From positions 496,001 through 560,000 of the forward strand of contig NZ_CP084626.1 in assembly GCF_022878925.1 (NCBI RefSeq): DNA of 64,000 nt. The letters are read 5' to 3'. The stretch is from Caballeronia sp. TF1N1 (GTDB lineage Bacteria; Pseudomonadota; Gammaproteobacteria; Burkholderiales; Burkholderiaceae). The translations under genes and the position numbers were made by a program. The notes under the pieces were generated by a model. It ran no database searches and had not been told where the DNA came from. It saw only the letters and a program-made list of their open reading frames with translations. Of this stretch, positions 27,240 to 35,385 are shown piece by piece. Within the stretch, counting starts at the first letter, position 1. Each line of letters begins with the position of its first letter.

Positions 27240-29009
27240 ATGAAGAAAGTTATTAATTCGTCGCAAACGCAATCGCGGTTTCTCTCGAAAGTCGTCCCCG
27301 CAGCATTGGCGGTCGGTGCTGTGGCTGCAGCAGTACCGCTCACGGCATCGGCCTCGGATATATGCATTAAAGACGCTTCAGGTGGCTATAAGTACGCAAC
27401 TACCGGAGCCTCTTCATTAACGTCCTGTCCTTGGGCCGACTCCACGTTTGCCAACACTAATACCAACGATTACGTCCGGTTAGGTGATAGCGGCAATGCA
27501 GCAATGCAACTCAGCAACTCTACAGCTCAGTTCATGCTGACGAGTTCGGACAATACTGCGGCGTTTTTGTCGATGCAAAACCTGGGCAATGGCGGCGTGA
27601 CGATTGACGGCCTGGCTCCGGGCGCCGTCAACGCGTCCAGCTTGCAGGCGGTCAATGGCTCGCAACTGTTTGGGCTATCAAAGTCGACGGCTGCTGCACT
27701 CGGCGGCGGTTCGACGGTTAATAGTGACGGTTCGATCACTCAGCCGAGTTACGCGCTGACGAACGCCAACTCGATCAATGGCACGTCTGGCGCCGCTACG
27801 GACGTCGGCACGGCTTTCGGTACGGTCGATGCAGCGTTGGGCAAGCTCAACTCGAACGTGACGCAAAACACAGCCGACATCGCGAACCTCAACACCGGAC
27901 TCACAAACGGCACACTCGGCTTGGTTCAGCAAGACCCGACGACACGCAATATCACCGTAGCAAAAGCCACCGATGGTACGGTTGTCGACGTAACGGGTAC
28001 TGCAGGTGCTCGGACCGTGACGGGCGTTGCGGCTGGCGCAGTCTCCGCAACCAGTCTTGATGCAATCAACGGCTCGCAGCTCTACGCTACCAACCAGAAC
28101 GTGGCCCAAAACACGTCCAACATTGCGCAAAACACGTCCGACATCGCGGCGCTGAGTACAAACGTCGCTCAGAACACGTCGGATATTGCTTCGCTGAACA
28201 CGAACGTCGCTCAGAACACCTCGGATATCGCAAAGAACACCTCCGATATCAACAATATCAACACGCAACTGGCGAGCGGCGGCCTTGGCCTCGTCAAGCA
28301 AGACGCAACGACGCAAAACATCACCGTCGCGAAGGACACGGGCGGCACGGTCGTCGACATGACGGGCACCGATGGCACGCGTACGGTGACCGGCGTATCG
28401 GCTGGCGCCCTGAGCGCTGATAGTACCGACGCAGTCAACGGCTCGCAGCTCTATCAAACGAACCAAAACGTTTCGAGTCTGGCGCAGCAATTGAGCAACG
28501 TCGAAGGCGCTGCTTCAACGGTCGCTTCGCAAAAGACCGATACCCCCGCTGTTGCGTCCGGCACCGACTCGACCGCCCTCGGAAATGGCTCGAAGGCAAC
28601 GGGTAACAACTCCGTCGCGCTGGGTAGCGGTTCTGTCGCGGACGAAGACAACACCGTCTCGATCGGCTCGAAGGGCAACGAACGTCGCCTGACGAACGTC
28701 GCGCCGGGCATCAACGGTACCGACGGCGTCAACATGAACCAGTTGAACGCAGTTCAAAGCAACGTCGATACGGTAGCGCGTCAGGCATTTTCCGGCGTCG
28801 CCGCCGCGATGGCCATGCCGAACCTGACGCCGAGTCAGCCGGGCAAGACCGTGGTCGCAGCCGGTGTCGCGAACTACAAGGGCTACACGGCCATGGGCGT
28901 TGGCGGCACCTACCGTTCGCGTGACAGCCGCTGGCTCGTCAACGCTGCAGCTTCGATCACGCCGCACGGCGACGCAGGCGTGCGCGGTCAAGTCGGCTAC
29001 GAGTTCTAA
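27240..29009 (+). CDS. Trimeric autotransporter adhesin (YadA-like)
   Basis: The 589-residue protein starts with an extended signal peptide (MKKVINSSQTQSRFLSKV to about residue 38). The passenger has two copies of a Hia/YadA neck-like unit (QDxTTxNITVAK, then TVVDxTGTxGxRTVTGVxAG, then DAxNGSQLY). A coiled-coil stalk is built from NVAQNTSDIAxLNT heptad-type repeats, and a YadA head repeat follows (DSTALGNGSKATGNNSVALGSGS). The C-terminal membrane anchor (about 520-589) ends GVRGQVGYEF. Three copies form one outer-membrane pore and adhesin fibre. ATG at 27240 follows AGG at moderate spacing. It is cut off from its neighbours by an AT-rich leader and a strong terminator. Confidence 0.93.
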   Translation: MKKVINSSQTQSRFLSKVVPAALAVGAVAAAVPLTASASDICIKDASGGYKYATTGASSLTSCPWADSTFANTNTNDYVRLGDSGNAAMQLSNSTAQFMLTSSDNTAAFLSMQNLGNGGVTIDGLAPGAVNASSLQAVNGSQLFGLSKSTAAALGGGSTVNSDGSITQPSYALTNANSINGTSGAATDVGTAFGTVDAALGKLNSNVTQNTADIANLNTGLTNGTLGLVQQDPTTRNITVAKATDGTVVDVTGTAGARTVTGVAAGAVSATSLDAINGSQLYATNQNVAQNTSNIAQNTSDIAALSTNVAQNTSDIASLNTNVAQNTSDIAKNTSDINNINTQLASGGLGLVKQDATTQNITVAKDTGGTVVDMTGTDGTRTVTGVSAGALSADSTDAVNGSQLYQTNQNVSSLAQQLSNVEGAASTVASQKTDTPAVASGTDSTALGNGSKATGNNSVALGSGSVADEDNTVSIGSKGNERRLTNVAPGINGTDGVNMNQLNAVQSNVDTVARQAFSGVAAAMAMPNLTPSQPGKTVVAAGVANYKGYTAMGVGGTYRSRDSRWLVNAAASITPHGDAGVRGQVGYEF

Positions 29010-29068
29010 GCGCGCGGTTCGCGAGCGAGACCAAACCAGAAGCACGAAGCATCGATAAGGCAGTAAGC

Positions 29069-29103
29069 AGGGCGGCTATCCGAAAGGGTAGCCGCCCTTT
29101 TTG
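29069..29103 (+). terminator. Terminator after the adhesin gene
   Basis: A 12-bp stem (GGGCGGCTATCC with GGGTAGCCGCCC, one wobble, extended by an A-T pair) closes a GAAA tetraloop and runs into TTTTTG. It ends the adhesin transcript. Confidence 0.9.
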
Positions 29104-29116
29104 CATTTTTACGCAC

Positions 29117-29133
29117 CTTAAGAAAGCTTTAAG
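29117..29133 (+). promoter_or_regulatory. PmrA/QseB-type box upstream of the DegP-like gene
   Basis: The direct repeat CTTAAG-AAAGC-TTTAAG has the same 11-base half-site spacing as the box in front of the two-component operon. It lies 68 bases before the protease ATG and suggests control by the nearby response regulator. Confidence 0.55.
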
Positions 29134-29200
29134 CGACACCCCGTAATCTTCGTTCATCCAATGGCGCCTTCTCAAGCGCAACCCGTCAGGAGCACACACG

Positions 29201-30718
29201 ATGAAAGCGAAGATTCTCACACGCAGCGCCGTCGCAGCAGCGGTCGCCGTTGCCTTGTCGGCGGGCTACGTGGCCGGCCATAACAACGTGCCCGCGCCGC
29301 AGGTCATCGCGCCCGCGCAAGCCGCGCTGATGCCTGCCGAAGCCGCGGCGAAGACCGGCGTTCCCGATTTCTCCGGCCTCGTCGAAACGTATGGTCCGGC
29401 CGTGGTGAATATCAGCGCGAAGCATGTCGTGAAGCAAACGTCCGCCCGACGCGGCAACGCGAATCAAGTGCCGATGGACCCCGACGATCCGTTCTATCAG
29501 TTCTTCAAGCGCTTTTATGGCGGCGTGCCCGGCATGGGCGGCGGCGATGGCGCGGGTCCCGGCGCGGACCGTCCGAGCGAAGGGCTGGGTTCGGGTTTCA
29601 TCGTCAGCAACGACGGCTACATTCTCACCAACGCGCACGTGGTCGATGGCGCGAATGTCGTCACCGTCAAGCTCACGGACAAGCGCGAATATCGGGCGAA
29701 GGTGGTTGGCGCGGACAAGCAATCGGACGTCGCGGTGCTGAAGATCGACGCGAAAGATTTGCCCACGGTGAAAATCGGCGACCCCAACGGCAGCAAGGTC
29801 GGGCAGTGGGTGGTTGCCATCGGTTCGCCGTATGGCTTCGACAACACGGTGACCTCCGGCATCATCAGCGCGAAGTCGCGCGCGCTGCCCAACGAGAATT
29901 ACACGCCGTTCATCCAGACCGATGTACCGGTGAATCCGGGCAATTCGGGTGGGCCGCTCTTCAATCTGCAAGGCGAAGTCATCGGCATCAATTCGATGAT
30001 CTATTCGCAGACGGGCGGTTTCCAGGGACTTTCGTTCGCCATCCCGATCAACGAGGCGATCAAGGTAAAGGACGCGCTCATCAAAACGGGTCACGTCGAT
30101 CGCGGCCGGCTCGGCGTAACGGTGCAAGGGCTGAATCAGACGCTCGCCAATTCGTTCGGCATGAAGTCGCCGCAAGGTGCGCTCGTGAGTTCGGTCGAGC
30201 CGGGCGGACCGGCCGCGAAGGCTGGCTTGCAACCCGGCGACGTGATTCTTTCGCTGAACGGCACGCAGGTGACGGATTCGACCTCGTTGCCGTCGCAAGT
30301 CGCGGGTCTTTCGCCGGGCACATCGGCGAAGGTGCAGGTGTGGCGCGACAAGAGCGCGAAGGATCTGACCGTGACGATCGGCGCGCTCAAGGACGCCAAG
30401 ACCGCAAGCGCTGACGTGAAGGGCGACGACGATGGCGGCGCCGCCGCACAGGACGCGCGCCTCGGCGTCGCGGTGCGCCCGCTCACGCCGGAAGAGAAGC
30501 AGGAAAGCTCGGTGTCGCGCGGCTTGCTCGTGCAGCAATCGAACGGCGCGGCGGCGAATGCGGGTATCCAGGCAGGCGACGTGATTCTCGCGGTCAATGG
30601 CCAGCCGGTCACGACGGCGCAGCAGTTGAAGACGATGATCTCGCACGCGGGCGACAGCATCGCGCTGCTGATCCAGCGGGACAATGCGCAGATTTTCGTG
30701 CCGGTCGATCTTGGCTGA
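29201..30718 (+). CDS. degP: DegP/MucD-type Do-family periplasmic serine protease
   Basis: The 505-residue HtrA protein has an N-terminal signal or anchor segment (about 1-28). The trypsin-like domain has the catalytic triad His146 (TNAHVV), Asp176 (SDVAVLKID) and Ser249 (GNSGGPL). Two PDZ domains (about 290-380 and 405-500) follow. It degrades or refolds misfolded envelope proteins in the periplasm. CAGGAG precedes the ATG. MucD/DegP genes commonly sit beside a two-component system, and here the trimeric adhesin lies between them. Whether it is the DegP, DegQ or MucD ortholog cannot be settled from this sequence alone. Confidence 0.93.
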   Translation: MKAKILTRSAVAAAVAVALSAGYVAGHNNVPAPQVIAPAQAALMPAEAAAKTGVPDFSGLVETYGPAVVNISAKHVVKQTSARRGNANQVPMDPDDPFYQFFKRFYGGVPGMGGGDGAGPGADRPSEGLGSGFIVSNDGYILTNAHVVDGANVVTVKLTDKREYRAKVVGADKQSDVAVLKIDAKDLPTVKIGDPNGSKVGQWVVAIGSPYGFDNTVTSGIISAKSRALPNENYTPFIQTDVPVNPGNSGGPLFNLQGEVIGINSMIYSQTGGFQGLSFAIPINEAIKVKDALIKTGHVDRGRLGVTVQGLNQTLANSFGMKSPQGALVSSVEPGGPAAKAGLQPGDVILSLNGTQVTDSTSLPSQVAGLSPGTSAKVQVWRDKSAKDLTVTIGALKDAKTASADVKGDDDGGAAAQDARLGVAVRPLTPEEKQESSVSRGLLVQQSNGAAANAGIQAGDVILAVNGQPVTTAQQLKTMISHAGDSIALLIQRDNAQIFVPVDLG

Positions 30719-31047
30719 TGGTGTACGTCGATGCGCGTCGTGCGGTTCGGAGTGGCGTGTTCGCGTCGCTCCGAAACGCGCTTGCGCATGCGGCATGAAT
30801 GGCGCTTAGCGTCGCTGATTCGTCCGGAGTGCGTTTTCGATTGCGCAATGGATATCACGTTCTGCAATGGCTTTCGCATCATTCCACTAAGCGCGGTCCA
30901 TCGAACGACAAAAGATCCCGCCCGAACGCGCAGGCACAAAGCATGCTCTACACCCCACTCGGTGCCCCATCGCGTGCAAAAGACGCATCGGGCGTGGCGT
31001 CGTCGGTGTGTTCGCATGCCGCGGCATCGAATAAAGGAGCCAACATA
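30719..31047. other. Interval between the DegP-like gene and a small exported protein gene
   Basis: About 330 bases with no credible reading frame, no clear terminator after the protease gene and no obvious promoter hexamers. An AAAGGAG ribosome-binding site for the next gene closes it. Confidence 0.4.
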
Positions 31048-31530
31048 ATGATGAGCAAGACCACGGGAAAACTGGCGACCGCGCTGCTGGTGACGGCGCT
31101 TTCGGCTGGAATGGCAGGCGGCGCATGGGCGCAGGCATCGAGCGCCGGCACGAGCGATACGTCGAGCGCGGGCAACGAAAACGGCGGCGGACTGCCGCAA
31201 ATCGAACAGCAAGGCGATGTGTCCTACACGTCGGGCGGCGTCGGCCTCGACGAATCGCACGCCTTGCAGCGCGAACAAGCGCATTGGCCGCTATCGCTGC
31301 GCTTTACGGGTCCAACCGCGGATTACTTGTCGGGCGTGCACGTGCGGATCGTCGGCGGCAAAGGCGGTGAAGTGCTGAGCACCGATTCCATGGGACCTTA
31401 CATGCTTGTCAAACTGCCGGCGGGCAGCTACACGGTCTACGCCAAGTACAAGGATCAGGAGAAGAAGCAGTCGGTCAATGTCTCCGGACCGGGCAAGGCA
31501 AAGGCGGCGTTTCACTGGAGCATCCAGTAA
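31048..31530 (+). CDS. Exported carboxypeptidase-regulatory-like domain protein
   Basis: The 160-residue protein has a clear Sec signal peptide (MMSKTTGKLATALLVTALSA to about AWAQA). A Ser/Gly-rich stretch follows, then a small beta-sandwich with GGKGGEVLSTDSMGPYMLVKLPAGSYTVYAKYKDQEKKQSV, like the carboxypeptidase regulatory or DUF4198-type fold. Such domains are secreted or periplasmic and probably structural; no enzyme motif is present. An AAAGGAG ribosome site precedes tandem ATGs at 31048 and 31051. Confidence 0.78.
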   Translation: MMSKTTGKLATALLVTALSAGMAGGAWAQASSAGTSDTSSAGNENGGGLPQIEQQGDVSYTSGGVGLDESHALQREQAHWPLSLRFTGPTADYLSGVHVRIVGGKGGEVLSTDSMGPYMLVKLPAGSYTVYAKYKDQEKKQSVNVSGPGKAKAAFHWSIQ

Positions 31531-31680
31531 CGATAATTCCCGCCGGTCCGGGCGAAATCCCGTCCACCCGGCGACCAAAGTTTGTCTCATAATGAAGCCA
31601 CGGGCAGCACGCTCGTGGCTTTTTTGGTGACGAGGCGTCCAACGCGCCTCGCAAATTCGGCAGAGGCCGGAGGGCCCACG

Positions 31681-32058
31681 ATGAGCACGGATCTGAACGA
31701 CGGGCATGAAGCGGCGCATCGGATCGAGATCGCGCCGAACGGACGGCGCTGCCGCGTGATTCACCAGGGCGTCACTTACGCCGACACGCACGAAGCCGTG
31801 ACGCTTTCCGAAACGGGCGCCGACGACGTGCACTATTTCCCGCGCGCCGACGTCAACATGGCGCGCCTGCAACGCTCCATCCATACATCGGACTGTCCGT
31901 TCAAGGGGCAGGCCACGCACTACCATCTGATGACCGAGGAAGGTCCGGTCGAAAACGCCGCCTGGAGTTACGAGGCGCCGCTCGAAAGCGCGCGGCAGAT
32001 CGGCGGATATCTCGCGTTTTATGCATCGCGCGTCGATCGTATCGACGTGACTTCCTAG
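31681..32058 (+). CDS. DUF427-family protein
   Basis: The 125-residue protein matches the DUF427 pattern: RCRVIHQGVTYADTHEAVTLSETG, then VHYFPRADVNMARLQRS, then the conserved SDCPFKGQATHYHL and ENAAWSYEAPLESARQIGGYLAFYASRVD. The small beta-rich domain has a conserved Cys-Pro-Phe-Lys-Gly motif. The biochemical function is not known. GGAGG lies a few bases upstream of the ATG. Confidence 0.88.
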   Translation: MSTDLNDGHEAAHRIEIAPNGRRCRVIHQGVTYADTHEAVTLSETGADDVHYFPRADVNMARLQRSIHTSDCPFKGQATHYHLMTEEGPVENAAWSYEAPLESARQIGGYLAFYASRVDRIDVTS

Positions 32059-32143
32059 GCAGGGCGTCGAATAAAAGCGCCGAACTCGAGGCGCGCGAGC
32101 CGAAACGCAATAGCCAGAACGCGGTCCTTGCCCGGAGAAGCGG

Positions 32144-32935
32144 ATGGAAGTTACCGAAGCGTTGCGCGTTCCGCTCGATCCGGCGCATGTGAAGGCGGCG
32201 TTGAGCGATCTCACGCTGTTGCGCGCGAGTCTCGATAATTGCGAGTCCTTTACGCTCACGCCGAGCGGCGAGTACGTGTTGACGCTCGTCATGCCGATCG
32301 GCGCCTTGCGCGCGCGTTACGAAATTCGCGCGCACATCGCTCGTCGCAGGCGTCTGGCGCAGGCCGACGAAAGTCAAGAAATCGACGACGACACCAGCAC
32401 GCTCAGTTTCAAGGCGCGCGGCGAAGGCGTGGGTTCGTTGCGCGGTCAGATAGCCGTCGCGGTGAACGCGGAGGACGGCGGCGCGGACACGTGGATCGAA
32501 TATACGGTCTGGGCGACGGTTTCGGGGCCGCTCGCCGCGTTGCCGCCACGGCAGATCGAAAACGCGCTGCACGAAGCAGCCGACGACTTTTTCGCCGAAT
32601 TCTGCGAAGTCGTGCGGGCGAAATACGGTTTGCCATCGGCGCGTGCGGAACAGGAAGCCGTGCCGCGCCGGCATCTCTTCTTGCGACCGGGTTCGATGTC
32701 GGCGGCGTTCTCGCGTCGCGGCGGCGCGACCGCTCGCGCGATGGGCGGAACCTCCGTCGATGGCGCCGCGACCAATGTGCTGCGTCATCGTCTGGCCGCG
32801 CATGGCCTCGTGCGCCGTAGTCGCGATGGCGCGGGCGCCCCGCGCGTGTTCGGTCTGCCCGCCTGGGCGTGGCTCGCGATGCTAGTTTGCGTCGGACTCT
32901 TTGTGTTCTTCGCAGAGTACGTTGGCCTGCAATGA
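32144..32935 (+). CDS. CoxG-like (SRPBCC fold) protein with C-terminal membrane anchor
   Basis: The 263-residue product has an N-terminal SRPBCC/CoxG-like domain (about 1-165: LTLLRASLDNCESFTLTPSGEYVLTL, GVGSLRGQIAVAV, FFAEFCEVVRAKYG). A polar linker and a C-terminal membrane helix (LPAWAWLAMLVCVGLFVFFAEYVG) follow. CoxG anchors carbon-monoxide dehydrogenase to the membrane in CO oxidizers, but no cox genes are nearby, so the role is open. Its last 54 bases overlap the convergent TetR gene. Confidence 0.8.
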   Translation: MEVTEALRVPLDPAHVKAALSDLTLLRASLDNCESFTLTPSGEYVLTLVMPIGALRARYEIRAHIARRRRLAQADESQEIDDDTSTLSFKARGEGVGSLRGQIAVAVNAEDGGADTWIEYTVWATVSGPLAALPPRQIENALHEAADDFFAEFCEVVRAKYGLPSARAEQEAVPRRHLFLRPGSMSAAFSRRGGATARAMGGTSVDGAATNVLRHRLAAHGLVRRSRDGAGAPRVFGLPAWAWLAMLVCVGLFVFFAEYVGLQ

Positions 32936-33598
32936 GGCGGGCATCGAACGCTCGGGGTATCCGGCGTTCTTGAGCAAAGCCGGACTGCACCGCAAGGCGT
33001 CGAAGCAGGCATCGATGACGGCTTCGGAGTCGTGTTCCGGATCGACGCTTCCAGGCAGCATCAGCGAATCGTGCAGGATGCCGGTGAAAAGCCCGTGCAA
33101 CAGCGTGGTGGCGCGTCGCGTGTCGAGCGCCGCCGGCAGTTGCTTCTTTTCGATGGCATTACGCAGCGCACGCTCGATGCGCTCCATGCCGTCGCGCATG
33201 TTGTTCTGATGGCGCTCGCGCACCGGTCCCATTTCCTCGACGAACTCGCACTTCAAAAACAGAATGTCGAAGACGCGGCGGCGCTGTTCATCGGCCGTGA
33301 TGCTGCGCATGCACCAGATGAAGATTTCGCGGATGCGCGCAAGCGGGTCGGGCTCCTTGCCGTCGAGCGTCGCTTCCACGAGTTCGTCGAGCGGAAGAAG
33401 ACTGCGGTCGAACATGGCGTTGAAGAGGTCGCCCTTGTTGGCGAAATGCCAGTAAATCGCGCCGCGCGTGACGCCCGCGGCGTGCGCGATATCCGCGAGC
33501 GTCGTTCGCGACACGCCTTTTTCGTAAAAGACGCGCTCCGCCGCGTCGAGGATGCGGTTGCGTGTCTCCTGTGCTTCTTCCTTGGTTCGTCTGACCAT
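32882..33598 (-). CDS. TetR/AcrR-family repressor of the RND efflux operon
   Basis: The 238-residue protein has an N-terminal helix-turn-helix (TLADIAHAAGVTRGAIYWHFANKGDLF, about residues 33-60) and an AcrR-like C-terminal ligand domain. It is divergent from the acrAB-like operon and very likely represses it, as AcrR, BpeR and AmrR do. An inverted repeat nearly identical to the E. coli AcrR operator lies in the shared promoter region. Its 3' end overlaps the convergent coxG-like gene. Confidence 0.92.
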   Translation of the reverse strand: MVRRTKEEAQETRNRILDAAERVFYEKGVSRTTLADIAHAAGVTRGAIYWHFANKGDLFNAMFDRSLLPLDELVEATLDGKEPDPLARIREIFIWCMRSITADEQRRRVFDILFLKCEFVEEMGPVRERHQNNMRDGMERIERALRNAIEKKQLPAALDTRRATTLLHGLFTGILHDSLMLPGSVDPEHDSEAVIDACFDALRCSPALLKNAGYPERSMPASLQANVLCEEHKESDAN

Positions 33599-33660
33599 AT
33601 CCTGCGGCCGCTTGCCGTCTGCTCCTGCTTTTTTGCCTGCTCGACCAGCCTCGGAGGACT

Positions 33661-33682
33661 GTTTGTCGAAAATTTGTCAAAC
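33661..33682. promoter_or_regulatory. Imperfect palindrome near the TetR gene start
   Basis: GTTTG and CAAAC arms flank a partly symmetric AT-rich centre over 22 bases, 63 bases upstream of the repressor start. It may be a second regulatory site or part of the repressor promoter. Confidence 0.3.
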
Positions 33683-33744
33683 GTAATCGATTCCGGCGGG
33701 GCGTTTTCGCTCCGTCAATCTGACAGATCGTCGGTCTGGTTTTA

Positions 33745-33768
33745 TACATGCATTCGTGAATGTATATA
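33745..33768. promoter_or_regulatory. AcrR-type operator
   Basis: A 24-base imperfect palindrome is centred on CATTCGTGAATG. Aligned by eye with the E. coli AcrR operator (core CATTTGTGAATG, flanks TACATA and TATGTA), 21 of 24 positions match. It sits between the divergent repressor and efflux genes. Confidence 0.7.
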
Positions 33769-34047
33769 CAATACCACCCGTCGACCGATAGCCCAAGCTG
33801 CAGAGGGCGAGTACTATCCGACCAAGCTTTCATTTCGATTGCCCGTTCTGGCCGTCCTCTTGGCCATCGGCGGCGCTTGCACAGCGCCGCGCACGGGCGG
33901 AGAAAGCCGGCCACTGGCCGGACGTTGCGCTCACTGGTCTCACTGCTTGGTTATTGGTCAGCGTCTTGCGACGCTTGTGCGCGGCATCGCCCGGGGAAGG
34001 CCGTCGCGCACCCAACTTCACTCTCAGTCTTAGACAGAGGTCGCTCC

Positions 34048-35367
34048 ATGCGCGTCGAACGGGTTCCATTCCGCTTAATCACCGCCGCGACGGCTGCCGT
34101 TTTCCTGGCTGCCTGCGGACAAAAACAGTCAGCACCTCCGCCACAAACGCCCGAAGTGGGCATCGTCACCGTGCAGCCGACCAGCGTGCCGGTCATCGCC
34201 GAATTGCCGGGCCGCACGAACGCGTTCCTGGTCGCGCAAGTGCGCGCGCGGGTGGATGGAATCGTCCTGCGCCGTGAGTTCGTCGAAGGCGCGGAAGTCA
34301 AGCAAGGTCAGCGTCTGTACAAGATCGACCCGGCGCCGTATATCGCCGCACTGAACAACGCCAAGGCGACGCTCGCCAAGGCGCAGGCGAATGTCGCGTC
34401 GCAGAACGCCTTGACCGGGCGCTACAAGGTGCTGGTCGCGGCCAACGCGGTGAGCAAGCAGGACTACGACAACGCCGTGGCCGCGCAAGGCCAGGCCGTC
34501 GCCGATGTCGCCGCGGGCAAGGCCGCCGTCGATACCGCGCAGATCAACCTCGGCTACACCGACGTGGTCTCGCCGATCACCGGCCGCACGGGTCTGTCGC
34601 AAGTCACGCCGGGCGCGTATGTACAGGCGAGCGCGGCGACGCTGCTCACCACTGTGCAGCAGCTCGACCCGATCTACGTCGATCTGACGCAATCGAGCGT
34701 CGATGGCCTCAAGCTGCGTCGTCAGATTCAGGACGGGCGTCTGCAGACTCAGGGCATCCACGCGGCGAAGGTGTCGCTGGTGCTGGAAGACGGTCGCGTC
34801 TATCCGGAGCAGGGCAAGCTGCAGTTTTCCGATGTGAGCGTCGACCAAAGCACGGGTTCGGTCACCGTCCGCGCGATCTTCGACAACAAGGATCGCGTGC
34901 TGCTGCCGGGCATGTTCGTGCGGGCGCGTATCGAGGAAGGCACGAACGACAAGGCGCTCGTCGTGCCGCAAATCGGCATCACGCATGACCAGAAGGGCCA
35001 GCCGACCGCGCTCGTCGTCAACAAGGACGACAAGGTCGAACTGCGTCAACTCGTTACCGGTGGCACGTTCGGCAACAACTGGGTGGTCGACAGTGGCCTG
35101 AATCCGGGCGACCGCGTGATCGTGAACGGCGTGGAAAAGGCGAAGCCCGGTATGCAAGTGAAGCCGGTCGCGGCGCAACTGCCCGCACAGCCGGCCTCGG
35201 GCGCGGCGGCCGGTCAGGCGCCGGCGGCATCCGGCGCGGGCGCGACACCCGACAACGCCAACAGCGCGAGCGGCGCCACGGGCCCGAGCGCAGCCGCGCC
35301 GGGCGCAGCTTCGGGCAACGCATCCGGCGCGCAAGCGGCGCCGGCATCTGCCGCATCGGGCGCGTAA
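34048..35367 (+). CDS. RND efflux periplasmic adaptor (AcrA/BpeA-like)
   Basis: The 439-residue membrane-fusion protein starts with a lipoprotein signal (lipobox LAAC, Cys23). A biotinyl-lipoyl domain follows (VRARVDGIVLRREFVEGAEVKQGQRLYKIDPAPY), then an alpha-helical hairpin (about 95-165), a beta-barrel (YTDVVSPITGRTG, LLPGMFVRARIEEG) and a Pro/Ala/Ser/Gly-rich tail of about 55 residues. It links the inner-membrane pump to the outer-membrane channel. The frame is open far upstream, but ATG at 34048 gives the lipoprotein signal. First gene of a three-gene operon. Confidence 0.95.
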   Translation: MRVERVPFRLITAATAAVFLAACGQKQSAPPPQTPEVGIVTVQPTSVPVIAELPGRTNAFLVAQVRARVDGIVLRREFVEGAEVKQGQRLYKIDPAPYIAALNNAKATLAKAQANVASQNALTGRYKVLVAANAVSKQDYDNAVAAQGQAVADVAAGKAAVDTAQINLGYTDVVSPITGRTGLSQVTPGAYVQASAATLLTTVQQLDPIYVDLTQSSVDGLKLRRQIQDGRLQTQGIHAAKVSLVLEDGRVYPEQGKLQFSDVSVDQSTGSVTVRAIFDNKDRVLLPGMFVRARIEEGTNDKALVVPQIGITHDQKGQPTALVVNKDDKVELRQLVTGGTFGNNWVVDSGLNPGDRVIVNGVEKAKPGMQVKPVAAQLPAQPASGAAAGQAPAASGAGATPDNANSASGATGPSAAAPGAASGNASGAQAAPASAASGA

Positions 35368-35385
35368 TAACAGGGAGCCTGTTTC

